Source: Lachnospiraceae bacterium (GTDB taxonomy: Bacteria; Bacillota; Clostridia; Lachnospirales; Lachnospiraceae). From it: a DNA stretch of 52,560 nucleotides. Within the stretch, counting starts at the first letter, position 1. Each line of letters opens with the position of its first letter. The translations under genes and the position numbers were made by a program. Below the pieces are notes generated by a model that was given only the letters and a program-made list of their open reading frames with translations, had not been told where the DNA came from and made no database searches. Location: positions 1-52,560 of the forward strand of contig JAFUJA010000020.1 in assembly GCA_017473905.1 (NCBI GenBank), given 5' to 3'. Below, in pieces: positions 31,971 through 40,579 of the stretch.

Positions 31971-32954
31971 TTACAACATGTGTTTTCTAAGTTCTGCTCC
32001 GCTTAAAGGACTTAAATATGCAGGCGGAATATCAAACACGGTTTTACATCCGCTCATGCCTTCCTGCTTCATTCTGTATGCAGCTCTTGCATATGCAACA
32101 ATAACAGAGGATGTGAATTCCGGATTGGAATCCAGCTTCAAACTGTATTCAATTACATGATTATTCTCTTTATTCAAGCCGGTCTTTCCGGTGCGGATTA
32201 CAAATCCACCGTGAGGAATGCCGCTGTGATTTTTATCCAATTCTTCCTGACTGATAAAATGTACAATCGTATCATAGTCTGCAAAATAATTGGGCATGGT
32301 TTTGATTTCATTTTCAATTCGTGCCAAATCGGCACCTTCTTTTGCCACAACAAAGCACTCTCTGATATGCTTTTCACGTGTTGTAAGGGTAGGATTTTCA
32401 CAATTACGAACAGATGCAAGTGCCGCTTCCACGGGAATTGTATACTGCTTTGCATCCGCTACACCTTCTATTCTTCTGATAGCATCGGAATGTCCCTGAC
32501 TAACACCTTTTCCCCAGAAGGTATAATCATTTCCCTCAGGCAAAACCGCATTTGCATATAAACGGTTCAAGGAAAACATACCCGGGTCCCAGCCGCAGGA
32601 AATCACAGCAATATTTCCGGCTTCCTTCGCAGCTGCATCCACATTATCAAAATGTTCGGGAATTCTCGCATGTGTATCGAAACTGTCAATTACATTGAAA
32701 TACTTTGCATATTCGGGAGTCTGTACGGGTAAATCCGTTGCACTGCCTCCGCAAAGAATCATAATATCAATTTTATCTTTCATTGTTACCGCATCTTCCA
32801 CTGAGCATACCATAACGCCTTCCGTTAACGTTTTAACGCTGGAAGGATCTCTTCTGGTAAAAACTGAAACGAGCTCCATATCAGAGTTCTGTTTCAAAGC
32901 ACACTCAATGCCTCTTCCTAAGTTTCCGTAGCCCATAATACCTACACGAATCAT
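31971..32954 (-). CDS. ddh: meso-diaminopimelate D-dehydrogenase
   Basis: Ddh aminates tetrahydrodipicolinate in one step to meso-diaminopimelate with NADPH and ammonia, bypassing the acylated intermediates. The 327-residue protein begins MIRVGIMGYGNLGRGIE (NADP-binding turn) and has FTRRDP, LCGGSATDLP, SFDTHARIPEH, SCGWDPGMFSLNR, GKGVSQGHSDAIRRI and HGGFVIRTG. The ATG at 32954 has AGGAGGAG 7 nt upstream, so the 11-codon extension that overlaps sigH is not used. With dapA and dapB at 16-18 kb it completes a route from aspartate semialdehyde to DAP in this window. Confidence 0.95.
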   Translation of the reverse strand: MIRVGIMGYGNLGRGIECALKQNSDMELVSVFTRRDPSSVKTLTEGVMVCSVEDAVTMKDKIDIMILCGGSATDLPVQTPEYAKYFNVIDSFDTHARIPEHFDNVDAAAKEAGNIAVISCGWDPGMFSLNRLYANAVLPEGNDYTFWGKGVSQGHSDAIRRIEGVADAKQYTIPVEAALASVRNCENPTLTTREKHIRECFVVAKEGADLARIENEIKTMPNYFADYDTIVHFISQEELDKNHSGIPHGGFVIRTGKTGLNKENNHVIEYSLKLDSNPEFTSSVIVAYARAAYRMKQEGMSGCKTVFDIPPAYLSPLSGAELRKHML

Positions 32955-32976
32955 TTTTTCACTCCTCCTGTTTGGT

Positions 32977-33579
32977 TTACATAACATATGATAAATAGCC
33001 CTTCAGCTTATTTCGGATACGCTGCATGGCATTATCAATCACTTTTTCTTCCCGTTCCAAAACCCGGGCAATTTCTTTGTAACTCATACCGATTCTTCTA
33101 TATTTTAAAACATCCTGCTCCAATCCGCTTAATTCCTTTTCAATGGCATCCTCCAACATTTCACGGTTTTCTTTGCCAATGATGATATTCTCCGGATTTG
33201 CGGTATCATTTCCCAATTCGTGATGCTGTACCGTTTCATTATCATCTCCATAAATGGAAACATACGAATTTAACGGAATATGTTTTTTTCTGTTGGACTT
33301 CTGAATGGCAGTATAAATATTTTTGGAAACACACATTTCCGCAAACGTATAAAAAGATGCACCTTTTTCAGGTTTAAAATCCCTTACCGCCTTATACAGG
33401 CCAATCATGCCTTCCTGAACCAGGTCCTGATTATCCCCTCCTAAAATAAAAAGGGACTCTGCAGATTTTCTGACAAGATTTTTATATTTCATCATGATAT
33501 ATTCAGCAACCTGGGTATCACCTTCATGATATAGGGAAACCAGCTCTTCATCGGTCAACACTTCGTAATCTGTTTTCAA
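32977..33579 (-). CDS. sigH: RNA polymerase sporulation sigma factor SigH
   Basis: SigH directs early stationary-phase and sporulation transcription. The 200-residue protein is a sigma-70 family member with region 2 (YIMMKYKNLVRKSAESLF, DLVQEGMIGLYKAVRDF, FYTFAEMCVSKNIYTAI) and region 4 (LSGLEQDVLKYRRIGMSYKEIARVL with its helix-turn-helix). The start is TTG at 33579, with AGGAGG 5 nt upstream that overlaps the rlmB stop; coupling is likely. The rlmB-sigH neighbourhood is the one known from Bacillus and Clostridia. It supports a sporulating organism. Confidence 0.93.
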   Translation of the reverse strand: MKTDYEVLTDEELVSLYHEGDTQVAEYIMMKYKNLVRKSAESLFILGGDNQDLVQEGMIGLYKAVRDFKPEKGASFYTFAEMCVSKNIYTAIQKSNRKKHIPLNSYVSIYGDDNETVQHHELGNDTANPENIIIGKENREMLEDAIEKELSGLEQDVLKYRRIGMSYKEIARVLEREEKVIDNAMQRIRNKLKGYLSYVM

Positions 33580-33588
33580 AGCTGCCTC

Positions 33589-34335
33589 CTATTTCTTCCC
33601 CATACGCTGGCGTACAATTTCATACCCAAGCACACCTGCTGCAACAGAAGCATTTAAGGAATCAATTTTACCCATCATGGGAATAGATGCAATAAAATCA
33701 CATTTTTCTTTTACAAGACGTCCCACACCTTCTCCTTCACTTCCGATTACAAGACCGATTGCTCCGGTTAAATTCAAATCATACATTACCGTGCCACCCA
33801 TATCCGCACATACAAACCACAAGCCCTCTTTTTTCAGGTCTTCAATGGTTTTTGCAAGGTTGGTCACCTTGGCAACGGGAATATAATTTAATGCACCTGC
33901 GGATGTACGTGCAACGGTAGCGGTAAGCCCTACTGCACGGTTTTTGGGAATGATAACCCCATGAGCCCCCGCAAGATGGGCTGTACGAATCATTGCTCCC
34001 AGATTATGAGGGTCTTCAATATTATCAAGAAGCCAGATAAAAGGATCTTCTCCTTTCTCTTTGGCAAGTGCCATAATATCTTCCACTTCTGCATATTCGT
34101 ACGCGGCGGCATAGGCAATTACACCCTGATGCTTTCCGGTTTCGGAAAGCTGGTCGAGACGTTCCTTATCCACATAGCGGATCAGGGTATCCTGTTTTTT
34201 TGCCTCTCTTTTAATACTTAAAACCGGCCCATCCTGACAACCGTCCAGGACAAAAAGCTTATCAATACACTTTCCGGAACGGAATGCCTCCATAACCGCA
34301 TTTCTTCCTTCGATGGTAAACTCATGATATCCCAT
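33589..34335 (-). CDS. rlmB: 23S rRNA 2'-O-methyltransferase, RlmB/TrmH (SpoU) family
   Basis: RlmB-type enzymes methylate a 23S rRNA guanosine ribose using SAM. The 248-residue protein has an N-terminal substrate domain (EFTIEGRNAVMEAFRSGKCI) and a SpoU trefoil-knot domain with DNIEDPHNLGAMIRTA (motif 1), GAHGVIIPKNRA, VIGSEGEGVGRLV (motif 2) and IPMMGKIDSLNASVAAGVLGYE (motif 3). The ATG lies 1 nt behind the mrnC stop. Members of this family are also annotated as antibiotic-resistance-type methyltransferases, but the motif set fits RlmB. Confidence 0.92.
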   Translation of the reverse strand: MGYHEFTIEGRNAVMEAFRSGKCIDKLFVLDGCQDGPVLSIKREAKKQDTLIRYVDKERLDQLSETGKHQGVIAYAAAYEYAEVEDIMALAKEKGEDPFIWLLDNIEDPHNLGAMIRTAHLAGAHGVIIPKNRAVGLTATVARTSAGALNYIPVAKVTNLAKTIEDLKKEGLWFVCADMGGTVMYDLNLTGAIGLVIGSEGEGVGRLVKEKCDFIASIPMMGKIDSLNASVAAGVLGYEIVRQRMGKK

Positions 34336-34336
34336 T

Positions 34337-34795
34337 TTAACTCTCTTTCCGACACGTTTTCGTGTCCCGGTATCTTTCCAAAACCAGCTTCACTAACTCT
34401 AAAAGTCTGTCTTCCTCACCATTTAAATACAGATATCCCAGCAGGGCTTCAAAACCTGTTGCTTTGCGGTAATCGCTTAAACCTGCATTCTTGGCGTGGG
34501 AAGCCGTTTTGGTGTTTCTTCCCCGACGATAAATTTCCTCTTCTTCCGGTGACAGATACTCCTTCATAATCTCTGCCATGGCCGCCTGTGTCTGGGCTTT
34601 TACAAGGTTGCTTTTATCTTTATGTAAACCATCTACCCCACGGTTTCCTTTTCCCGTCAGAATAGTACGAATTACAAGGTCATAAACACAATCTCCCACA
34701 AAGGCAAGCGTCTGGGGCGAGTACGTTTTTATGTCAACCTCTTGAACAGAAAATTCCCGTCTGATTTTATCTAAAAAACTTATGCTCTCTTCCAT
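34337..34795 (-). CDS. mrnC: Mini-ribonuclease III
   Basis: Mini-III matures 23S rRNA ends in Firmicutes. The 152-residue protein has only the RNase III catalytic domain, with SPQTLAFVGDCVYDLVIRT (catalytic Asp) and KATGFEALLGYLYL (catalytic Glu). It lacks the double-stranded RNA-binding domain. The ATG overlaps the cysS end by 16 nt, consistent with coupling. The cysS-mrnC-rlmB order is conserved in Firmicutes and supports the call. Confidence 0.94.
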   Translation of the reverse strand: MEESISFLDKIRREFSVQEVDIKTYSPQTLAFVGDCVYDLVIRTILTGKGNRGVDGLHKDKSNLVKAQTQAAMAEIMKEYLSPEEEEIYRRGRNTKTASHAKNAGLSDYRKATGFEALLGYLYLNGEEDRLLELVKLVLERYRDTKTCRKES

Positions 34796-36189
34796 TTTAC
34801 ACCTTCTCTGGTATCTTCCAGAACAATGCCCTTCTCAAGAAGAAGATTTCTGATTTCATCCGCCTTGGCAAAGTCTTTTGCCTTTCTTGCAGCCTGTCTG
34901 TCCACAATCAACTGTTCGATTTCTTCATCCAGAATTTCTTCCTTCTTCTCAACAATAATACCCAGAACATCCGTCATGGAATAAAAACTTGCATAAACCT
35001 GATCCAGAAGTGCTTTGGAAGAATTTTCGTTTAAGTTTGTATTCATAAACTTAACCAGTTCAAAAATTGCGGAAATAGCATCTGCAGTATTGAAATCATC
35101 ATCCAGTGCTTCTTCATACTTGCTTACATATTCTGCAGATTTAGCAAGAAGTTCCGCTTCTCCTTCTGCAAGTGCATCTCCGGAAGCAAGTTTACATAAC
35201 TCCTGCATTCTGGACGCTGCATTTAAAATACGCTCTAAAGAATTCTTTGCAGCTGCCATTAAATCAGCACTGAAATTTAACTGACTGCGGTAATGTGCTG
35301 ACAACATGAAGAAACGAAGCACCTGCAAATCATACTTTGCTGCAATATCACGTACGGTAAAGAAATTACCGAGAGACTTACTCATTTTCGTTCCGTCAAT
35401 ATTTAAGAAGGCATTATGCATCCAGTAACGGGCAAAGGTCTTACCGTTTGCTGCTTCACTCTGGGCAATTTCATTTTCATGATGAGGGAAAACAAGATCC
35501 TCGCCTCCGGCATGAATATCGATTTCCTCACCAAGATATTTTTTACTCATAACGGAACATTCAATATGCCAGCCGGGGCGACCGTCACACCAGGGTGAAC
35601 ACCATGCAGGCTCGCCTTCTTTTTTCGGTTTCCAGAGAACAAAATCCAGAGAATCTTCCTTCTGGTCTTCTCCGCTTACAAGAAGAGAACGGTTTCCGCC
35701 CTGCAAATCATCCAGATTTTTATGGGAAAGCTTGCCGTATTCCTTGAAGCTTCTTGTACGGAAATAAACCGTACCGTCAGCTGCAGTATAGGCATGACCC
35801 TTCTCAATCAGGGTCTGAATCATATCAAGCATACCCTGAATTTCTTCCGTAGCCTTGGGATGGGTTGTTGCAGGCTTTACATTCAATGCCTGCATATCCT
35901 TTTTACATTCTTCAATATAACGTTCTGAAATAACGGTAGCATCCACTCCTTCCGCAATGGCTGCTTTGATGATTTTGTCATCCACATCCGTAAAATTGGA
36001 AACATAGTTTACTTCCATTCCCTTGTATTCCAAATAACGGCGAAATGCATCAAAAACGATCATGGGACGGGCATTTCCGATATGAATCAAATTGTAAACC
36101 GTGGGGCCGCACACATACATGCGCACCTTTCCTTCTTCAATGGGCACAAATTCTTCTTTGCGTTTGCTTAATGTGTTATAAATCTTCAT
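34780..36189 (-). CDS. cysS: Cysteinyl-tRNA synthetase
   Basis: CysS charges tRNA-Cys. The 469-residue class I enzyme has MYVCGPTVYNLIHIGNARP (zinc Cys and HIGN signature, beginning near residue 24), FTDVDDKII, GGEDLVFPHHENEIAQSEA and KMSKSLGNF (KMSKS). Length is standard. AAGGAG lies 6 nt before ATG 36189. It follows cysE by 10 nt, joining cysteine synthesis and charging. No T-box leader precedes this pair. Confidence 0.96.
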   Translation of the reverse strand: MKIYNTLSKRKEEFVPIEEGKVRMYVCGPTVYNLIHIGNARPMIVFDAFRRYLEYKGMEVNYVSNFTDVDDKIIKAAIAEGVDATVISERYIEECKKDMQALNVKPATTHPKATEEIQGMLDMIQTLIEKGHAYTAADGTVYFRTRSFKEYGKLSHKNLDDLQGGNRSLLVSGEDQKEDSLDFVLWKPKKEGEPAWCSPWCDGRPGWHIECSVMSKKYLGEEIDIHAGGEDLVFPHHENEIAQSEAANGKTFARYWMHNAFLNIDGTKMSKSLGNFFTVRDIAAKYDLQVLRFFMLSAHYRSQLNFSADLMAAAKNSLERILNAASRMQELCKLASGDALAEGEAELLAKSAEYVSKYEEALDDDFNTADAISAIFELVKFMNTNLNENSSKALLDQVYASFYSMTDVLGIIVEKKEEILDEEIEQLIVDRQAARKAKDFAKADEIRNLLLEKGIVLEDTREGVKWKRA

Positions 36190-36199
36190 ACTCTGCTCC

Positions 36200-36865
36200 T
36201 TACTGATTTTTCAGATTTTTAATTTCTTCTTCCAGTTCTTCCAACCGTTTGCATAATGCTTCATTTGCTTTCTGCAAACCGGTAATATCTTCTTTTACGG
36301 GGTCGGGTAAATGAACCTGATCCAAAGTTTCTCTGGGGATGGCAACATTATCTCTTTTTACCACACGCCCGGGGACACCCACAACGGTACAATTGGGAGG
36401 CACTTCTTCCAGTACCACGCTACCGGCACCGATTTTGGAATTTTCTCCCACGGTAAAAGAGCCTAAAACCTTGGCACCTGCACTAATCATAACATTATCA
36501 CCGATGGTTGGGTGACGTTTGCCGTGTTCTTTACCGGTTCCGCCCAGAGTCACTCCCTGATACAGGGTTACATTGTTACCGATGATAGTGGTTTCACCGA
36601 TAATAACACCGGTCCCGTGGTCAATAAACAACCCTTCACCAATTGTAGCTCCGGGATGGATTTCAATTCCTGTTTTACGCACTGCCCGTTGTGAAACATA
36701 GCGGGCAAGAAAATACATTTTATGCTGATAAAGCTTGTGTGCCACCCGATAGTGTAACATAACGCTGAAGCTTGGGTAAAGCAAAACTTCCAGCGCAGAG
36801 TGAATTGCCGGGTCACGTTCCCGTACAATGGCTATTTCATTTTTAATACTTTTTATAATACCCAT
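36200..36865 (-). CDS. cysE: Serine O-acetyltransferase
   Basis: CysE acetylates serine with acetyl-CoA, giving the precursor of cysteine. The 221-residue protein has the short Firmicute form: a helical N-terminus (ERDPAIHSALEVLLYPSF) and left-handed beta-helix hexapeptide repeats (IHPGATIGEGLFIDHGTGVIIGE, VTLYQGVTLGGTGKEHGKRHPTI) with the catalytic His region, then a C-terminal coiled tail (LQKANEALCKRLEELEEEIKNL). The C-terminal Ile that docks cysteine synthase is not seen; the chain ends NLKNQ. ATG 36865 has AAGGA 8 nt upstream. Confidence 0.95.
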   Translation of the reverse strand: MGIIKSIKNEIAIVRERDPAIHSALEVLLYPSFSVMLHYRVAHKLYQHKMYFLARYVSQRAVRKTGIEIHPGATIGEGLFIDHGTGVIIGETTIIGNNVTLYQGVTLGGTGKEHGKRHPTIGDNVMISAGAKVLGSFTVGENSKIGAGSVVLEEVPPNCTVVGVPGRVVKRDNVAIPRETLDQVHLPDPVKEDITGLQKANEALCKRLEELEEEIKNLKNQ

Positions 36866-36879
36866 AAAAAATATCCTTT

Positions 36880-38022
36880 TTATACAATTTCATTTATGAA
36901 TACCCTGTCATATTTTTTCAGGGAATCAAGTTTATTCCACACATCTGCTTCTTTTGAATTCTCGCAGACTTTGAAGCATTCTGCGGCTTTTTTATATCCG
37001 AACAAAAAAGCAGTCAAATCCTGTACATTCGCTTCACAACAGGTTTCAAAGGCTTCTCTGCATTCCCGGAAACCGCACTTCTCCGGGTTTACGGTTACAT
37101 GACTGCCGGAAGGACCGCAGCACAACCGATAAACACCCTCATTATCCCGTATGATTTCATCCGTAACTTTTATGGCAATTTTAAATTCTTTTTCACTTTC
37201 CAATACAGAAAGCATCTTTTTTACATCCAGAATCCTTGCCATTATAATGGGCTTTTTACCGTTTTCATGAAACAAATCCCTTGGGACAAGTTCCTCCGCA
37301 AATAAAACCTCCTGAATTCCCGCTTTCTCCTCCTCATAGGTAAAAGAAAGCAATCCCAAAAGCTTCCCTTCTTTTTCCATCGTAAAAAGTCCGCCGTTTT
37401 GTGCCGCAAGTTCTTTTATCATAATATGATAATAAGATTCGTTGCGTTTCATAAAACAATCAAAACGGGACGCCAGAAAAGAATTGGCGAAATCCGCTAT
37501 CCGGACACAATCTGCATCTTTTACAATCCGAAAGGTCAAATTGCCGGATTCATTTCCGGAAAGGTTTAAACATTCCTGCCTGTCACAGGCTTCTTTCAAA
37601 AGACGAGGTGATAAGGAATCTTCATTGAATTCATACAAAGTTTTATCATAAATATAAGTGAAACCGTAAGGCGTATAAATTTCAGGTTTGGCAGGCATCA
37701 GAAAAGTAAAAGGTTCTCCCTGCTTCTTCATATACCGGAAAGCTTCTCTCAAAAGTCCGTCCATCAGTCCCCTGCGCCGATGACTTTCTTGTGTACCGAC
37801 ACCGACCACATAACTGACGTTGTCGCCTTTATTTGTCCTATAAGGCGTCAGGTGAACCATACTGAATACTTCTCCCTGTTCCGTCTGTACCGGGGTAATA
37901 TTGCCACCTGCTTTATTTTCAAAATAGTAGTCCGTAAAAATTTTAGTTTCTTCCGGAAAACAGGCCTCCCACAACGGACGAAGTTTTTTTACGTCATTTC
38001 CCGTGAAAAGTTCCACTTTCAT
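36880..38022 (-). CDS. GNAT family N-acetyltransferase (Eis-like, with C-terminal SCP2-like region)
   Basis: The 380-residue protein has a GNAT domain in the first 160 residues (acetyl-CoA loop VGVGTQESHRRRGLMDGLLREA), a second GNAT-like half, and a C-terminal region resembling the SCP2 fold seen in Eis-type acetyltransferases (MARILDVKKMLSVL, near 275, is typical). The substrate is unknown; amines, peptides or aminoglycosides are known for relatives. ATG 38022 is preferred because AAAGGA lies 7 nt upstream; the 19-codon extension overlaps ispF. It lies 4 nt behind ispF and 14 nt before cysE. Confidence 0.8.
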   Translation of the reverse strand: MKVELFTGNDVKKLRPLWEACFPEETKIFTDYYFENKAGGNITPVQTEQGEVFSMVHLTPYRTNKGDNVSYVVGVGTQESHRRRGLMDGLLREAFRYMKKQGEPFTFLMPAKPEIYTPYGFTYIYDKTLYEFNEDSLSPRLLKEACDRQECLNLSGNESGNLTFRIVKDADCVRIADFANSFLASRFDCFMKRNESYYHIMIKELAAQNGGLFTMEKEGKLLGLLSFTYEEEKAGIQEVLFAEELVPRDLFHENGKKPIIMARILDVKKMLSVLESEKEFKIAIKVTDEIIRDNEGVYRLCCGPSGSHVTVNPEKCGFRECREAFETCCEANVQDLTAFLFGYKKAAECFKVCENSKEADVWNKLDSLKKYDRVFINEIV

Positions 38023-38026
38023 GTCT

Positions 38027-38566
38027 CTATCCTTTTCTGCAACCCTTGCAGCCTTCACAGGTCTCTTCCATATAGGCAAGACCTCCCATTTGTTCCGGAG
38101 TCGTCAGCAGACAAACCGCATTGGCACTGATGCCTTCTTTGCTTCCTGTAAAACCTAGACCTTCCTCGGTTGTTGCTTTTACATTGACTCTGTTCACCTC
38201 AATTTCAAGGGCATCCGCAATATTTTGCCGCATGATATCAATATATCCACGCATTTTAGGTGCCTGGGCAATAATGGTTGCATCTATATTCTCTACGAAA
38301 AAGAAATTCTCCTCCAGAAGCACTTTTACATGTTCCAAAAGCTTCAGACTGGAAATTCCCTTGTATTTATCATCCGTATCCGGAAAATGTTTTCCGATAT
38401 CTCCCAATGCTGCCGCACCTAAAAGTGCATCCATAATCGCATGAAGTAACACATCCGCATCTGAATGTCCTAAAAGGCCGGTTTCATGAGGGATTTCCAC
38501 TCCGCCGATAATCAGGGGACGCCCTTCTACCAGACGATGTACATCATATCCCATACCGATTCTCAT
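38027..38566 (-). CDS. ispF: 2-C-methyl-D-erythritol 2,4-cyclodiphosphate synthase
   Basis: IspF closes the cyclodiphosphate ring in the MEP isoprenoid pathway. The 179-residue protein has GYDVHRL (metal ligands), [25 protein letters not shown], and [17 protein letters not shown]. It carries an extra C-terminal segment of about 20 residues ending [13 protein letters not shown] with three Cys, beyond the usual 155-160 residues. Its ATG overlaps the tcdA stop (ATGA). No ispD is next to it. Confidence 0.95.
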   Translation of the reverse strand: MRIGMGYDVHRLVEGRPLIIGGVEIPHETGLLGHSDADVLLHAIMDALLGAAALGDIGKHFPDTDDKYKGISSLKLLEHVKVLLEENFFFVENIDATIIAQAPKMRGYIDIMRQNIADALEIEVNRVNVKATTEEGLGFTGSKEGISANAVCLLTTPEQMGGLAYMEETCEGCKGCRKG

Positions 38567-39333
38567 GACTTATCTCCTTTTATAATATCCTTCATTACTT
38601 CTCCCGCTATAATAAGTCCTGCCACACCGGGCACGAAAGCCACGGAGCCGGGAGCTTTTTTTCTTCTTACCTCATTATCTTCTTTTTCTCCGGTAAAAGC
38701 TTCCTCCGGCAAAGGTGTCAAGGCTTCTTCCCTGGAATACACCACCTTAAGGGAAGGAATCCCCCGCTGTTTTAGTTCTTTACGCATAACCTTGGCAAGA
38801 GGGCATACGGAAGTTTTATAAATATCTGTCACCTCAAAACGTGTGGGATCTAATTTATTACCGGTTCCCATGGATGAAATAATGGGTACGCCTGCTTCCT
38901 GTGCCGCTTCCACAAGGGCGATTTTGGCAGTAACCGTATCCACGGCATCCATAATATAGGAATATTCCGCAAAATCAAATTTATTTTTTTCTTCCGGCAA
39001 AAAGAAACATCTGTGCTCGGTTACTTTTATATCCGGATTGATGGATGCAATGCGCATTTTCATGGCTTCGGTTTTATACATCCCTATTGTATCTTTTGTG
39101 GCTATAATCTGACGATTCAGATTACTTGCGGCAACCGTATCATTGTCAATCAAATCAATGGCTCCCACACCGCTTCTTGCAAGGGCTTCTGCCACATGTC
39201 CGCCCACACCGCCGATACCGAATACGGCAACCCGGGCATTTCGTAACGCATATAATCCCTCTTCACCGAAAAGCATTCCCGTGCGGATTAATTCTTCTTT
39301 CACTTTTGGTTTACATAATTCTTCCGCCGCCAA
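38563..39333 (-). CDS. tcdA: tRNA threonylcarbamoyladenosine dehydratase (TcdA/CsdL family)
   Basis: TcdA cyclises t6A37 in ANN-decoding tRNAs, using ATP. The roughly 256-residue E1-like protein has [69 protein letters not shown] and [14 protein letters not shown]. The start is uncertain. TTG 39333 is preferred (GAGGAGG 9 nt upstream); it lies 23 nt inside the 3' end of mnmA. Longer readings overlap mnmA more and lack a site. It follows mnmA, another tRNA-modifying enzyme. A C-terminal membrane-like segment ([17 protein letters not shown]) is typical of the family. Confidence 0.85.
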   Translation of the reverse strand: MAAEELCKPKVKEELIRTGMLFGEEGLYALRNARVAVFGIGGVGGHVAEALARSGVGAIDLIDNDTVAASNLNRQIIATKDTIGMYKTEAMKMRIASINPDIKVTEHRCFFLPEEKNKFDFAEYSYIMDAVDTVTAKIALVEAAQEAGVPIISSMGTGNKLDPTRFEVTDIYKTSVCPLAKVMRKELKQRGIPSLKVVYSREEALTPLPEEAFTGEKEDNEVRRKKAPGSVAFVPGVAGLIIAGEVMKDIIKGDKS

Positions 39334-40369
39334 GTACAATGTCCTCCTCATAAAATACAACCGCCTGACCGGGTGTAATCCCTCTTTGTGGCTCCGTAAA
39401 AACAACTTTTACGGTTCCGTCAGGTAACGGCTCCACATAAGCATCCGCTTCTTTCTGTTTATAGCGAACCTTTGCCTTACAGTGAAAAGCTTCTTTTGGA
39501 GCATCAAAGGCAATCCAGTTTAAAGCTTCCGCATACAGGGTATCCGTAAACAATTCTTCGTTGGAACAAAGCACCACCTGATTGGTATCCATACGCTTCT
39601 CGCATACATAGAGAGGCGCCGGCAGAGAAAGTCCCAATCCTTTCCGCTGACCGATGGTATAACGGATAATGCCTTTATGGGTTCCCAGAACAGTACCGTC
39701 TCCGGTGACAAATTCACCCTCCGGAAATGACTTTCCGGTATATTTTTCTATAAAAGATGCGTAATCCCCGTCGGGAACAAAGCAAATATCCTGACTGTCC
39801 TTTTTCTTTGCATTAAAAAGACCTAAATTTTCTGCAATTTCCCTGATTTCACTTTTACTGTATTTCCCCAAAGGAAATCTGATAAAAGGTAAATCTTCTG
39901 CTTTTAAACGATACAATACATAACTCTGGTCTTTTGTTTCATCCAGTCCTTTTTTCAGAAGATAACGGCTCTTTTCTTCATCATATTCTACTCTGGCATA
40001 GTGACCGGTCACCAGACAATCACAGTCTTTTTTTGCCCGGCACTCCATCAACCTGCCGAATTTCATGGTGGCATTACATTCAATACAGGGATTGGGAGTT
40101 TTACCTGCCATGTACGTTTCTGCAAAACTGTCCATTACCTCACAACGGAATGCCTCGGAATAATCAAGCACTTCAAAGGGAATTCCAAAGTGAGCCGCTA
40201 CCGCCGCCCCGTCATTTGCCGCACTGCTGCTGGCACATCCGGACTCGATTTCATATAATTTCATGGTAACGCCCAAACAGTCAAAACCTTCTTTTTGCAT
40301 CAAATGCAATGCAACGCTGGAATCCACGCCGCCGCTCATTGCAATCAATGCCTTGGCATTCTCTTTCAT
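39311..40369 (-). CDS. mnmA: tRNA-specific 2-thiouridylase
   Basis: MnmA thiolates U34 of Lys, Glu and Gln tRNAs, taking sulfur from a cysteine desulfurase relay. The 352-residue protein has the PP-loop AMSGGVDSSVALHLM (residues 10-24), TPNPCIECN with the catalytic Cys, TGHYARV, KDQSYVLYRL and DSQDICFVPDGDY with the second Cys, and a TIGQRKGLG loop before a beta-barrel end. It is the first gene of the large operon down to the metallopeptidase gene. A moderate promoter (AAGACA, 17 bp, TATACT) lies about 50 nt before the ATG. Confidence 0.96.
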   Translation of the reverse strand: MKENAKALIAMSGGVDSSVALHLMQKEGFDCLGVTMKLYEIESGCASSSAANDGAAVAAHFGIPFEVLDYSEAFRCEVMDSFAETYMAGKTPNPCIECNATMKFGRLMECRAKKDCDCLVTGHYARVEYDEEKSRYLLKKGLDETKDQSYVLYRLKAEDLPFIRFPLGKYSKSEIREIAENLGLFNAKKKDSQDICFVPDGDYASFIEKYTGKSFPEGEFVTGDGTVLGTHKGIIRYTIGQRKGLGLSLPAPLYVCEKRMDTNQVVLCSNEELFTDTLYAEALNWIAFDAPKEAFHCKAKVRYKQKEADAYVEPLPDGTVKVVFTEPQRGITPGQAVVFYEEDIVLGGGRIM

Positions 40370-40416
40370 TTGCTCCCACCCTTCGTATGAATTTTAAATA
40401 CAAAAAGCCATTTGAT

Positions 40417-40445
40417 AGTATAACACAATTCTTTCCGTTTGTCTT
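40417..40445 (-). promoter_or_regulatory. Likely promoter of the mnmA operon
   Basis: On the minus strand AAGACA (40445-40440) and TATACT (40422-40417) are 17 bp apart, about 48 nt before mnmA. Confidence 0.5.
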
Positions 40446-40533
40446 TATACGAAACGATATAATTTCATATAAAAGTGTACCCCTGTTTTGTAATTTTCAT
40501 CAGAATAAAAATGTATATAGGGAGTTCCCACGT

Positions 40534-40570
40534 AAAAAAACACAGGAGAAACAGTTTGTCTCTCCTGTGT
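40534..40570 (-). terminator. Terminator of the pectate lyase gene
   Basis: Minus-strand RNA forms a perfect 10-bp stem ACACAGGAGA / UCUCCUGUGU with an 11-base loop, followed by seven U. It starts 10 nt after the stop codon. Confidence 0.9.
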
Positions 40571-40579
40571 AAATTCATT

